A stretch of 64,000 bases of DNA, taken from positions 2,542,001-2,606,000 of the forward strand of contig NZ_CP139421.1 of NCBI RefSeq assembly GCF_034119865.1. The letters are read 5' to 3'. Positions 8,553 to 17,589 of this stretch are shown piece by piece. The stretch is from Algoriphagus sp. NG3. Lineage in GTDB: Bacteria > Bacteroidota > Bacteroidia > Cytophagales > Cyclobacteriaceae. The notes under the pieces are model-generated. The model saw only the letters and a program-made list of their open reading frames with translations, was not told the origin of the DNA and searched no databases. Made by a program: the position numbers and the translations under genes. How positions within the stretch are numbered: position 1 is the first letter of the stretch; every line of letters begins with the position of its first letter.

Positions 8553-11500
8553 ATGAGATCAAAAAATTCTACCCACTTACTTCCAGGAATAGTACTGCTA
8601 TTCCTATTCCTTGGAATAAGCATTCAAACCTATTCCCAGGCTACCAACGCTTCTATTTCAGGAACTGTTACTGACTCAGCCGGAGAACCTCTTATCGGTG
8701 CTGCCCTGATGATCAAAAATGAACAAACCGGATTCACCGCATCTGCCATCACCAATCTCACAGGAACCTACACCGTCAATCAGCTTCCGCTGGGAACTGA
8801 TTATTCTGTTACCTGCACTTACTTAGGCTATGGCACAAAGGTGTTTACAGGGTATTCTTTCAATCAGGGCGAACGTATCAAACTGGATATTACCTTGAGT
8901 GAGGAAACTCAAAACCTAAGTGAAGTCAGCGTAACTGCCAACTCTCTAAGCAATAGCATAGACAGATTTGGAAGCTCCACCGCCGTGACCGCCAGAGATA
9001 TGTCCACACTTCCTGTAAACGGGAGAAATTTCAATTCCCTGGTGGACTTATCCCCTGTTTCCAACGGCAGTAATTTGCTTGGTCAATTGTATTCCTCCAC
9101 TAACTACACCATTGACGGAATGACCAATAGAAGTCCACTATCCAGTGGATCTACCAACAGAGGGCCTTTCTCCATCTCCATGGAAGCCATCCGTGAGTTT
9201 GAGGTAGTGACCAATGATTATGATGTGACCAATGGTCGAAGCGGCGGCGGTATCATTAGCGCAGTGACCAAAACAGGTACAAATGAGCTTCACGGTTCAG
9301 CATTTTTATTCAACAGAGCAGACTGGCTGGCTAGTAAATACGATACTAGAGGAAATGAAAGAGAAGATGAATTCTCCATCCAACAATATGGGGTGACACT
9401 TGGAGGTGCTATTATTAAAGATAAACTCCATTATTTCATTGCTTATGATGGACAACGAGATGCACGACCACTTTACATCGCTGACATCCGAACCCCAGAA
9501 GACGAAAACCGATACAATCTTTCACAGGAATCTTTGGATAGATACCTTCAGATAGGAAGAAACAAATACGGTCTTTCGGATTCGCCACAGACAGGGAGCT
9601 TTGGTAAAAAAAGATATTCCCACACTGCTTTTGCCCGGATAGATTATCAGATCAATAAATCCAATCTATTGACGATTCGAAACAACTTTTCTCGCGACTT
9701 AAACAGTCAGGGCGTTTCGGACAACAGCTCCATCAATCTATTTGAAGTCTATGGAGATCACCTATCCACAGCCAATAGCTTAATGGCTTCCCTGCGGACA
9801 GAAATCAATAATAAGCTGACCAATGAATTAAAAATTCAGTACTTATACACCCTTGACGATGGCAGACCAAATGCCCAATTGCCAAGTTCCAATATCCCAA
9901 GAGCAATCGTACAGCGAGTAGAATCCGTGGTCGATGGCGATGATGTCAATACAACGATTCAGTTGGGTGGTCAACGCTACCTACCGGAAAGATTTGAATC
10001 CAATGTTTATCAGTTGGTGAACAACCTATATTACAACAGAGGCAAAACCAACTATACCTTTGGAATGGACTTACTTCTGAATGACCTTACTTCACTTGCC
10101 ACCAGTGAGTTTAACGGAAGATTCTATTTCACCGGACTTGATAATTTCGACAATCTACAGCCCTATAGATACGCCAGAGAAGTAGCAACGGAGGACCCAA
10201 CGGTAGAACAAAGCATTTTTGGAGGCGGGATATATGCCCAGGCAGACTCTGATCTGGGAAGAGGAATGAACTTGATCCTTGGACTTCGCGGAGACTATAC
10301 CACTTACAAAAACAGCCCGACATTCAATCAGACCGTCTTTGATGAGCTGGGCCTGAGAACAGATGTGAAAACGGGTGGGTTTCAGATCCAGCCAAGATTC
10401 CAGTTTACCTGGGACATCAACGAAAAGCAACAAGATATTCTGAGAATAGGTGCTGGTATTTTCGGTTCTGCGCTGAACAACTACTCAGACGTCAACAACC
10501 TGCAGTTTGACGGAACAAAGATTTTTGCAGTAGATATCACGGGAGAAAACGTGCCTACCCCGAATTTTGAATCGTACAGAGACGATCCAAGCACAGCTCC
10601 GGGAGTGGACTTATTGAATCAGCCAGGCATCACCCCTGTAACTACCATCAATATGAACAGTGAGGACCTGAAAGTCCCTACTGTGTACAAAGGGAATGTG
10701 ATGTACAACAGAGTTATCAATAATCGCTTGAGGTTGGGCGTGAACTTCATCGCATCCATCGCCAGAAACAACTACATGTATGTGGATAGAAACATGGTGG
10801 ATCAACCTTATTTCAGACTTTCAGAAGAAGGCAATAGAGGTGTGTATGTTCCGGCAGAAACTATCAGTACTTCCAATGGAAATGCAGACTGGACCAAAGG
10901 CAGAAAAACAGACCAAATCGGAAGAGTACTGGAGCTGAACAGTGAGGGGAGAAACAATACTTATACCATGGTAATAGATGGAACCTACCGCTATTTCAGA
11001 GATGGACAGATCACTGCCAGCTACACCTGGAATGACAGTAAAGACAATACTTCCTACAATGGTAATGTGGCCAACAGTGCAACCTTGAGCCAGATGGTAG
11101 TGGATGATCCTAGAGACCTGTCCATGATGAACTATTCCAATGGACAATACAGAACGAAAGTGGTCGTCTATGGTACCTTACCTACTTTCAAAGGATTTAC
11201 CGTCGGTGTTAGATACTCCGGCATTGGAGGAACACGCTATTCTCTACGGGTGAACGGCAACGTAAACGGGGATTTTGTCAACTCCAATGACCTGGCATTT
11301 GTATTCGATCCATCTGCTCCGGGTATTTCGGAGACTTTAGCTGAAGCAATGAACAATGTCTTGGCAAACCCGGATAACCTCGCAAAAGAATATATCCGAG
11401 AAAGCCTTGGAAATGTAGCAGTTAGAAACGGTGGTGTAAATGGATACTTTGGAAACTGGGACCTGAGAGCAACCAAGAAAATATTCTTTTCAGCAGAAAA

Positions 11501-11723
11501 GAAATCAGGTTTTGAACTTGGTCTGGACATCTTCAACGTAGCCAACCTGCTAAACAAAGAATGGGGAACATCAAAAACTCTGGGCAATCAAAACTTATTG
11601 ACCATCAGAAATTTTGACCCAGAAAAGCAAGCTTATGAGTACCAAGTTAATTCAAACGTAGGTGTTACCACACCAGGCGGCACCCCATACCAATTACAAC
11701 TCTCAGGTAGAATATTCTTTTAA
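8553..11723 (+). CDS. Oar-like TonB-dependent receptor with carboxypeptidase-regulatory-like domain
   Basis: I start at ATG 8553 (MRSKNSTHLL) rather than the TTG six bases earlier. The protein of about 1056 residues has a signal peptide, a carboxypeptidase-regulatory-like domain (about 30-120; ISGTVTDSAGEPLIGAAL), a plug (DMSTLPVNGRNFNSLVDLS, YTIDGMTNRS, GGGIISAVTKTGTNELHGS) and a barrel ending in GRIFF. The order and motifs are those of Oar-type receptors, which have no SusD partner, and indeed none is nearby. The next gene is a secreted phosphodiesterase/nucleotide pyrophosphatase; the pair suggests uptake and breakdown of a phosphorylated substrate, which is inference. The Crp/Fnr-like gene upstream is the likely regulator. 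Confidence 0.92.
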   Translation: MRSKNSTHLLPGIVLLFLFLGISIQTYSQATNASISGTVTDSAGEPLIGAALMIKNEQTGFTASAITNLTGTYTVNQLPLGTDYSVTCTYLGYGTKVFTGYSFNQGERIKLDITLSEETQNLSEVSVTANSLSNSIDRFGSSTAVTARDMSTLPVNGRNFNSLVDLSPVSNGSNLLGQLYSSTNYTIDGMTNRSPLSSGSTNRGPFSISMEAIREFEVVTNDYDVTNGRSGGGIISAVTKTGTNELHGSAFLFNRADWLASKYDTRGNEREDEFSIQQYGVTLGGAIIKDKLHYFIAYDGQRDARPLYIADIRTPEDENRYNLSQESLDRYLQIGRNKYGLSDSPQTGSFGKKRYSHTAFARIDYQINKSNLLTIRNNFSRDLNSQGVSDNSSINLFEVYGDHLSTANSLMASLRTEINNKLTNELKIQYLYTLDDGRPNAQLPSSNIPRAIVQRVESVVDGDDVNTTIQLGGQRYLPERFESNVYQLVNNLYYNRGKTNYTFGMDLLLNDLTSLATSEFNGRFYFTGLDNFDNLQPYRYAREVATEDPTVEQSIFGGGIYAQADSDLGRGMNLILGLRGDYTTYKNSPTFNQTVFDELGLRTDVKTGGFQIQPRFQFTWDINEKQQDILRIGAGIFGSALNNYSDVNNLQFDGTKIFAVDITGENVPTPNFESYRDDPSTAPGVDLLNQPGITPVTTINMNSEDLKVPTVYKGNVMYNRVINNRLRLGVNFIASIARNNYMYVDRNMVDQPYFRLSEEGNRGVYVPAETISTSNGNADWTKGRKTDQIGRVLELNSEGRNNTYTMVIDGTYRYFRDGQITASYTWNDSKDNTSYNGNVANSATLSQMVVDDPRDLSMMNYSNGQYRTKVVVYGTLPTFKGFTVGVRYSGIGGTRYSLRVNGNVNGDFVNSNDLAFVFDPSAPGISETLAEAMNNVLANPDNLAKEYIRESLGNVAVRNGGVNGYFGNWDLRATKKIFFSAEKKSGFELGLDIFNVANLLNKEWGTSKTLGNQNLLTIRNFDPEKQAYEYQVNSNVGVTTPGGTPYQLQLSGRIFF

Positions 11724-11734
11724 TACTAAACGGT

Positions 11735-11765
11735 AGTCCACTGGCTCAATTAAGTGCAGTGGACT
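11735..11765 (+). terminator. Hairpin between receptor and phosphodiesterase genes
   Basis: Perfect 9-bp stem AGTCCACTG / CAGTGGACT with a 13-nt loop, followed by gctttaacttctttc, which has only a weak T-run. It may be a partial terminator or mRNA-stabilising stem between the two genes, lowering expression of the second. Confidence 0.45.
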
Positions 11766-11787
11766 GCTTTAACTTCTTTCTAACACT

Positions 11788-13149
11788 ATGCAACCAAATC
11801 GTATCAAGTCCTTAAAACCTATCCTTTTCTTCCTGGTATTTTTGGCTAGCTTTTCCTTGGCAAAAGCACAAACCAAACCTTCGGAGCATGTAATTCTTAT
11901 TTCAATTGATGGCTTCCGCCCTGACTTTTACCTTGAAGAAAAATGGCCTGCCCCCAACCTGCAGACCATGGCCAGAGAAGGCGCAAGATCATTAGGTGTT
12001 ACTGGGGTGTTTCCATCGGTTACCTACCCTTCCCATACCACAGTGATCACCGGCTTTCCTCCTTCCAAGCATGGGATTTATTACAATGCGCCATTCGAGC
12101 CGGAAGGACAAACAGGCAAATGGTACTGGGAAACAGAACTGATCCAGGTTCCCACCCTTTGGCATGCCGTAAGAGATGCCGGAATGACCAGTGCAAGCTT
12201 CCTTTGGCCTGTTTCTGTCAATGCTCCTATTGATTACAATATTCCGGAATACTGGAGCTTGGGGAACGGAGGAAGAATAGAGCCTATGCGGGACATGGAA
12301 ACCCCCAAAGGCCTGTTGGCTGAAATGGAACTTCAGGTTTTGGGAAAAATGAATGAAAAAACATTCAATGGAGATTACCTCAACAGAGAGGACAGAACAG
12401 GAGAAATGGCAGGTTATGTTTTGGAAACCTACAAACCGAACTTGACCACCATTCACCTCATTGCAGCAGACCACTTTCAGCATAGCGAAGGAAGAGAAGG
12501 TCCGATGGTGTACAAATCCATCGCTGCCATAGACCGTGCGATTGGAAAAATCATGGAAGCGGCAGACCGTGCCGGAATCGCAGATAAGACTACCTTTATC
12601 ATCACCGGTGATCATGGGTTTGTCAATACACACAGCTCCATCTCCCCAAACATCTGGCTGGTGGAAGCTGGGTTGATGGAGGATGCAAAAGACAGAGGAG
12701 ACTGGAAAGCGGCCTTTCATACCAGTGGGGCTTCGGCTTTCTTACACCTGAAGGATAAGAACGATCAGGAATCTGCTCAGCAGGTGGAGCAAATCCTTGC
12801 TGATTTACCCCCTAGCATCAAAAAGTTATTCCGAGTAGTTGATCGGGAGGAACTAGACCGTATCGGAGCTGATCCCAATGCAGTTTTGGCCTTGGCTCCG
12901 ATCCAGGGGATCTCATTTTCCGGTTCCACTAGTGGTGCAATACTAAAACCATCCAGAGGAGGTACACATGGCTATTTTCCCGATTTTGATGAGATAGAGA
13001 CAGGCTTTATTGCTTGGGGAGCGGGCATCCGGGAAAATATAGAGATACAGGAAATGGGATTGGTAGATGTAGCCCCTGTGGTGAAGTATTTACTGGATCT
13101 ATCCATTGACTTGCCCGAGAGCAATCTTTATCCCGGAATTAAAAAATAG
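11788..13149 (+). CDS. Secreted type I phosphodiesterase / nucleotide pyrophosphatase (alkaline phosphatase superfamily)
   Basis: The 453-residue protein has a signal peptide ending near AKAQ and then a full NPP-type domain. Visible metal and catalytic residues: Asp41 in ISIDGFRPD, the nucleophile Thr79 in FPSVTYPSHTT, Asp275/His276 in TGDHGF, and His394 in GGTHGYFPD. NPP enzymes cleave phosphodiester or pyrophosphate bonds of nucleotides or lipids outside the cytoplasm; a Thr nucleophile rather than Ser fits NPP rather than classical alkaline phosphatase. It follows the Oar-like receptor by 64 nt and ends at a strong terminator, so the two probably work together. The exact substrate is not determined by sequence. 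Confidence 0.93.
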   Translation: MQPNRIKSLKPILFFLVFLASFSLAKAQTKPSEHVILISIDGFRPDFYLEEKWPAPNLQTMAREGARSLGVTGVFPSVTYPSHTTVITGFPPSKHGIYYNAPFEPEGQTGKWYWETELIQVPTLWHAVRDAGMTSASFLWPVSVNAPIDYNIPEYWSLGNGGRIEPMRDMETPKGLLAEMELQVLGKMNEKTFNGDYLNREDRTGEMAGYVLETYKPNLTTIHLIAADHFQHSEGREGPMVYKSIAAIDRAIGKIMEAADRAGIADKTTFIITGDHGFVNTHSSISPNIWLVEAGLMEDAKDRGDWKAAFHTSGASAFLHLKDKNDQESAQQVEQILADLPPSIKKLFRVVDREELDRIGADPNAVLALAPIQGISFSGSTSGAILKPSRGGTHGYFPDFDEIETGFIAWGAGIRENIEIQEMGLVDVAPVVKYLLDLSIDLPESNLYPGIKK

Positions 13150-13171
13150 TTTTTTTTTAAGGCGAGCTGAT

Positions 13172-13211
13172 AAGGAGAAGTAGGAATTGCACTTCTCCTT
13201 ATTTTTTTTTA
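13172..13211 (+). terminator. Intrinsic terminator after the phosphodiesterase gene
   Basis: Perfect 10-bp stem AAGGAGAAGT / ACTTCTCCTT with a 9-nt loop, followed by an A and a run of T. It lies 22 nt after the stop codon. Confidence 0.9.
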
Positions 13212-13984
13212 AAGCCGGCACCTCATGTGTAAACAGTTTGAATCATACATATTCTGCTATGCCCTTTTTTTTCTTCACATGATCACACCTCCTATTTAGC
13301 ATAAACGAAGTCTAAAGGCTGAAGTATGAAAGCTGAAAGAAACAGGAGTCGCAGTATCCAGTCACAGTAGGCAGATTGGGTAGAAATGAAGTCAGAAAGA
13401 TGGAGGATTATGATTGAAAGATTTGATTCGATTGGAAGATTTGAAGATTGAAAAATTGGAAAATTAGGCTCTCAAATGTTTGCCTATAATCAACCCGGGA
13501 TTATATATCCAGATCCACATAAAAAACAAACAAAATCCCAACGGGGTTAGGTTGGAAGCTGTGTGACCGGGAGATGGAAGAAATGTCCGATGCCCGGTGA
13601 CGGGTACTGGTGTCTGGTCTCTGGTCTCTGGTCTCTGATGATGACCACGGAGTGGGAATGAAAGGTTACCCTGAAGGGGTAACACCCTTAATAGCCCCGG
13701 GTAAGGAAGCGATACGAAGTGAGCGGGCGAAACCCGGGGTAAAGAATGATCAATCCAATTGTCCTCGGAGCAGGGGTATTTTTTGGAAAACAGCGCGTGG
13801 TCCGGGGAGTAGCACCAAAAGCCAAACAAGGAAATTGAAAATTCAGCTTCAATTTCACTATTGGCCTGAATGGATGAGGGGCAGTATTTTTCTTCAATAC
13901 TTTTGAGGTCCCTCCTGAGGCGTGCAAAAGTATCTCCTCCTTCGGTCTAGCAAAATCTCAGTGAATCGGGATTGCAAATCCCTG
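13212..13984. other. Gene-free stretch with low-complexity and hairpin repeats
   Basis: There is no credible gene. It holds short tandem low-complexity sequence (gatttgaagattgaaaaattgg; ggtctctggtctctggtctctg) and near 13893-13931 a hairpin built from ATACTTTTG and CAAAAGTAT, a common Bacteroidota intergenic element also seen at 24915-24939. Open frames on both strands here have odd composition and no recognisable protein features. Confidence 0.6.
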
Positions 13985-14674
13985 TCAGCTATGGGGCACA
14001 GTGCCTTCCGTACGTTTCGGACGGAGGCGTACAATGCCCATTATAAAAAATCCATACTGAATGATATTAACAAAATTCCTCAGTTTCCACAAATTGGCTA
14101 TCAAGCCCGATCTAACTATAAGATCTATAAAAAAAGAACCAAAACAGTAGAAGAATATCCCGGAAAGTATCCAGAACCATGGGAAGGAAAGCAAATCCAA
14201 TTCCCTTTCTGCCATATGCAACAAAGCAAAAGCAGACAAAAAAGAAATGGAGATTAAAAACACCCCGTCTAGAACCGAGTTGGTACCAGATGCTAGGGAT
14301 GGATTCCAGTTACTGGTGTATAAAACCCAACCCTTAAATACAAATGTACTACTAAGCAACACACAAAAGATCCTTCTCAGGAGCTTGGATTTACTGTAGT
14401 GAAGAAATCCGGTACATAACCACACAAAAAAAATGGCCTCGAAAAACAGGTAGCAGTATTGAAGAATACCATGGGGTACAGGATTTCTATCAGTACTATA
14501 GACAAACCACCCATAGCCATCTACGATCGCCCCGAAAAGCAGAAAAAGAAAAAACAGGTGAAACTTAAATCCACCTGTTTTTAACTTAAAACCCGCCAAC
14601 AATAGAGGTACTAAGATTGAGCAGGTTGAGATTTCCTGAATAGGGATATTATTGATCTCCACTAGTGTCTTCAT
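13985..14674 (-). CDS. Polytopic membrane protein of unknown function
   Basis: I start at 14674 (MKTLVEINNI), which overlaps the end of the upstream gene by 26 nt. The 229-residue protein has about six or seven hydrophobic segments (for example STCSILVPLLLAGF, FHLFFLFLLFGAIVDGYGW, YCYLFFEAIFFVWLCTGFL, ISISFLSAFALLHM, FWILSGIFFYCFGSFFIDL) and a basic C-terminus. Similar membrane proteins are often found beside LytS-type kinases in this phylum, and here the kinase/regulator pair lies upstream on the same strand. No enzyme motif is seen. The 3' end runs into a repeat-containing stretch, so the last residues may not be original. Confidence 0.75.
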   Translation of the reverse strand: MKTLVEINNIPIQEISTCSILVPLLLAGFKLKTGGFKFHLFFLFLLFGAIVDGYGWFVYSTDRNPVPHGILQYCYLFFEAIFFVWLCTGFLHYSKSKLLRRIFCVLLSSTFVFKGWVLYTSNWNPSLASGTNSVLDGVFLISISFLSAFALLHMAERELDLLSFPWFWILSGIFFYCFGSFFIDLIVRSGLIANLWKLRNFVNIIQYGFFIMGIVRLRPKRTEGTVPHS

Positions 14675-15359
14675 CTGTCTTTGGAGGCCATGAATATTGG
14701 AGCACATCCTCTTGAGCGTTATCCTTACCGGCTAACTTTTTGATGTTTTGCCCAGAATCATTAACAGGTGCTAATATCACCCGAAGAGGAAAATTACCAT
14801 GCTTAAGATCATAACTAAAGAAATACCGTATGTTTTTTGGGCCCTTTTTCTCTATAAAGTCCTTTAGAACTTTTATACTGTTTTCACAATCTATAAAATA
14901 ACTAAATGGAGAAACACAATTGCCTGAATTAATATATTCCTCAACCCAGCAGCTTACCTTATAATTTGGTGCTGTTTCCTGCTTTCCTGATACATCATGT
15001 GTATAGCTTGATAATTTGGTCGATAAATCACCATCAGCAAATAAATTCTCTTTTATTTTGTTTTTAGGTATCAAGAGTTCTGCTTGTGCGGGCCTCTTAT
15101 CTTTCATATAATTTTCATCATAAGTATGATTAAAACACGGCTCGATAGCTATAAAAAAATCAGCACCATCTAAGCAATACCAGCACATTAATCCAGAGAA
15201 AGTGTCTTGAAAAATCCAATCTATGATTTTTTCAGCCTCAAATGTACCACCTGCATTTTTGTCCACTACTGGATGCCCTTTCAAATCTTTAAGATTTGAA
15301 ATTAATTCCGCAGCCTTCTCATAACTAATAGGGACTGTTTTATCTTGTAAGTTAGCCAT
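14649..15359 (-). CDS. Hypothetical protein (236 aa)
   Basis: The protein is soluble, without signal peptide or membrane segments. It is mixed alpha/beta with several Cys and aromatic residues (MCWYCLDGADFFIAIEPCF; YFIDCENSIKVLKDFIEKKG), and I do not recognise the family. It starts 12 nt after the 15372-15635 gene and overlaps the membrane protein gene downstream by 26 nt, so the three are co-transcribed, possibly with the LytTR regulator. Function unknown. Confidence 0.7.
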   Translation of the reverse strand: MANLQDKTVPISYEKAAELISNLKDLKGHPVVDKNAGGTFEAEKIIDWIFQDTFSGLMCWYCLDGADFFIAIEPCFNHTYDENYMKDKRPAQAELLIPKNKIKENLFADGDLSTKLSSYTHDVSGKQETAPNYKVSCWVEEYINSGNCVSPFSYFIDCENSIKVLKDFIEKKGPKNIRYFFSYDLKHGNFPLRVILAPVNDSGQNIKKLAGKDNAQEDVLQYSWPPKTDEDTSGDQ

Positions 15360-15371
15360 AATATATATTGT

Positions 15372-15635
15372 TTAAAGTTTAAAATGATATCCTCCTATTT
15401 CCTTTCCTCCCAAACCTAACCTTTTGGTCAGGTTAAACTCCGCCATCCGGGGGGATGAGACAGTGACAGAAAAAACAGATTTGGGTTTGCCTTTGACAAA
15501 CCAGTGAAGCAGGTATTCATCCCCAGTCTCCAGGCTGATTTCTATTTGGCCTCTTTCCAAACTTATTTCCACATCATCCAGGTATAGTACTATACTTCCA
15601 TCTTCTGAGAATGTAGATACAATCAATCTTTCCAT
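15372..15635 (-). CDS. Hypothetical small beta-rich protein
   Basis: I choose the start at 15635 (MERLIVSTFSEDG); an upstream ATG at 15683 would add 16 residues of less typical sequence. The 87-residue product is rich in beta-strand patterns (SIVLYLDDVEISLERG, YLLHWFVKGKP) and looks like a small Ig-like or jelly-roll domain without signal peptide. No known family is recognised. It lies about 105 nt downstream of the LytTR regulator on the same strand. Confidence 0.6.
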   Translation of the reverse strand: MERLIVSTFSEDGSIVLYLDDVEISLERGQIEISLETGDEYLLHWFVKGKPKSVFSVTVSSPRMAEFNLTKRLGLGGKEIGGYHFKL

Positions 15636-15740
15636 GTCACTTATCTTTCCCCAAGATTTGTGAATATCCCCTATTCTTCCCAATGAGAATTAGTAACTGG
15701 TGTAATCCGCCTAGAATATGGAGGCTCCCCGATTGCCACA

Positions 15741-16475
15741 CTACTTGAGTTGGCTCAGAAACTCCTCCTTCCTTCTTCTGGCTACATCTACTACGGTACC
15801 ATCATTTAATCTCACCTGCCCTCCTTCTCCTTTATAATATTCAGCTACATAGGCCAGGTTGATCAAATGGGAATTATGTACTCTACAGAAACTGTAATCC
15901 CCCAGCATACTCTCCACATCCTTGAGCGTTCTAGAAACAAGGATCTTCCGCTTGTCCTGAAGGAAAAACGTGGTATAGGTATTATCTGATTCGCAGCGGA
16001 TGATATCAGAAATCTCGACAAAAATATAGCCTGTAAAGGTTGGCAGAGCTACCTTGGTTTTGGCTTTGGGGCCTGTCAGGTTTGCCAATAATTGGGCAAT
16101 TCTGCTTCCTTCAGAACGGTTTTTATTCCTGTACTTATTGAGTGCGTTGTTAAATTCAATAGGATCGATAGGCTTGATCAGATAATCCACGGCAGCAAGC
16201 CGGAAGGCTTTTACCGCAAACTCTTCGTAGGAGGTAGTGAATATCAAATCGAATGGCACTTCCTTACGATGAAGTAGCCAGTCGAAGGAGGTGGCCGGTG
16301 GCACCATCACATCACAGAAGACCAAATCCGGTTTCAAACTATTACATAGCTCTTCTGCTTCCTCAAGGTCAGAGGCCACTCCTACCAATTCAATGTCGTC
16401 CTGTTGGGAGATGTGGCCAACCAAGTGCTCTTGTGCATGTTTACTGTCTTCTACAATAATGGCTCTTGTATTCAT
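15741..16475 (-). CDS. LytTR-family response regulator
   Basis: Starting at 16475 (MNTRAIIVEDS), 1 nt after the kinase stop codon, the protein has 244 residues. The receiver domain shows Glu9/Asp10, the phosphoacceptor Asp55 (DLVFCDVMVPP), TTSYEEFA and the KPI(D) lysine. The C-terminal LytTR DNA-binding domain has the usual VEISDIIRCESDNTYTTFF and FCRVHNSHLINL patterns. It is the partner of the kinase encoded immediately upstream. Possible targets include the following genes on the same strand or the divergent large secreted protein gene. Confidence 0.95.
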   Translation of the reverse strand: MNTRAIIVEDSKHAQEHLVGHISQQDDIELVGVASDLEEAEELCNSLKPDLVFCDVMVPPATSFDWLLHRKEVPFDLIFTTSYEEFAVKAFRLAAVDYLIKPIDPIEFNNALNKYRNKNRSEGSRIAQLLANLTGPKAKTKVALPTFTGYIFVEISDIIRCESDNTYTTFFLQDKRKILVSRTLKDVESMLGDYSFCRVHNSHLINLAYVAEYYKGEGGQVRLNDGTVVDVARRRKEEFLSQLK

Positions 16476-16476
16476 G

Positions 16477-17274
16477 TCATAGTTCTTTTTCGTAGGGCAT
16501 ATAGATCCGGACTTCTTTACCACCTCCATTAAGATCGCTGATTTCAAAACCAGACTGGAATCCTCTCAGCTCATTTAAGGATTGAAAGCGTTCTTCCATC
16601 AGCGTTAGGCCCATAGAGCTCTTTTTTATAAAATTGGAAAGATCCTGAGGCAATTTTTCCCTAGTCCCATCTCCGGAATTTATGATAAGGCAGCGCAGAT
16701 AGGTATCATTCTCTACCGAGACTTTCAATTCGATGGTTGCATTTGATTTAGCCCCATGCCAAACCGCATTTTCCAAAAAAGGCTGCAGAAGCATAGGGGG
16801 TATAAAAATATCAGCGGGATCAATGTCCACGGCACAGGAAAACCCAAAGCTAAAAGACTGGTTACTTCTTAACTGTTCGAGTTGCAGATAATTCCTGTTT
16901 GTCTCCAGTTCATCTTCTAAGGAAACCCAATTTTTGGCGGAGCTTTCCAATACATATCGGATCATCTGGGAAAACTTGATCAAGTACATACCAGCCTCTT
17001 TCGCATCCTGCTGCTGTATATAATGATGGATGGAATTGAGACAGTTGAAGATAAAATGAGGATTGATCTGTGCCCGAAGCGCCTTCAATTCCCCCTCGGA
17101 TTGCTTCAGCCTAAGTTCTGCCTCTCTTTTCCGAAACTCGGCTTCTCTTCGAGAACGGTAAACCACAAAAACAATGAATGCAAATGCCAATATTACCGGA
17201 AGCAGGCCTATAATCACCGCAAGCAAAAAGTCACTTTGGATCTGACACAAGGAATACACAAAAATTACCATCAC
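16477..17274 (-). CDS. LytS/YehU-type sensor histidine kinase
   Basis: The 265-residue protein has one N-terminal membrane segment (about 15-38), a short coiled coil of R/E/K residues (about 41-65), the His_kinase domain with the phosphorylated His73 in QINPHFIFNCLN, and a HATPase_c domain (PPMLLQPFLENAVWHG; GLTLMEERF). There is no large sensor domain, so the signal is probably sensed in or near the membrane or by the associated membrane protein. Its stop and the start of the LytTR regulator are 1 nt apart. Confidence 0.95.
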   Translation of the reverse strand: MMVIFVYSLCQIQSDFLLAVIIGLLPVILAFAFIVFVVYRSRREAEFRKREAELRLKQSEGELKALRAQINPHFIFNCLNSIHHYIQQQDAKEAGMYLIKFSQMIRYVLESSAKNWVSLEDELETNRNYLQLEQLRSNQSFSFGFSCAVDIDPADIFIPPMLLQPFLENAVWHGAKSNATIELKVSVENDTYLRCLIINSGDGTREKLPQDLSNFIKKSSMGLTLMEERFQSLNELRGFQSGFEISDLNGGGKEVRIYMPYEKEL

Positions 17275-17589
17275 CTATTCAAAATAAAAAGCAGAGAAAT
17301 CAAAAACACTGGTAAATCATCCAAAAAAGGACAGAAATAAACTAAGAATCAGCTATTGAATATATTAAAATTTTCAGACGAAATTAAAAAGACGAAAGAA
17401 AAATATCACTATTCTCATTTGCCCCCCAATATTGGGAGGCAAATAGCGTACTCAACCGAATACATCCAACTATCTACCAGCTACTAATTCATCCACCCCG
17501 ATCTCCAAATGAAGGCTTTTTAGAAGCTTCCTGTCATTTAGTTTTAGTGAAGCATTCCAACAAAGTTTTTTATCTAAACCTATACCCAT
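17275..17589. other. Divergent intergenic region
   Basis: This 315-bp AT-rich spacer lies between the divergent kinase and coiled-coil protein genes. It must contain both promoters, but I cannot point to a convincing -7/-33 pair, and I see no repeat or small gene. Confidence 0.4.

Noticed and set aside
13464..13927. Three overlapping frames of 79-121 codons on both strands
   Set aside because: They run through low-complexity and hairpin repeats with odd composition; no start context or domain supports them.
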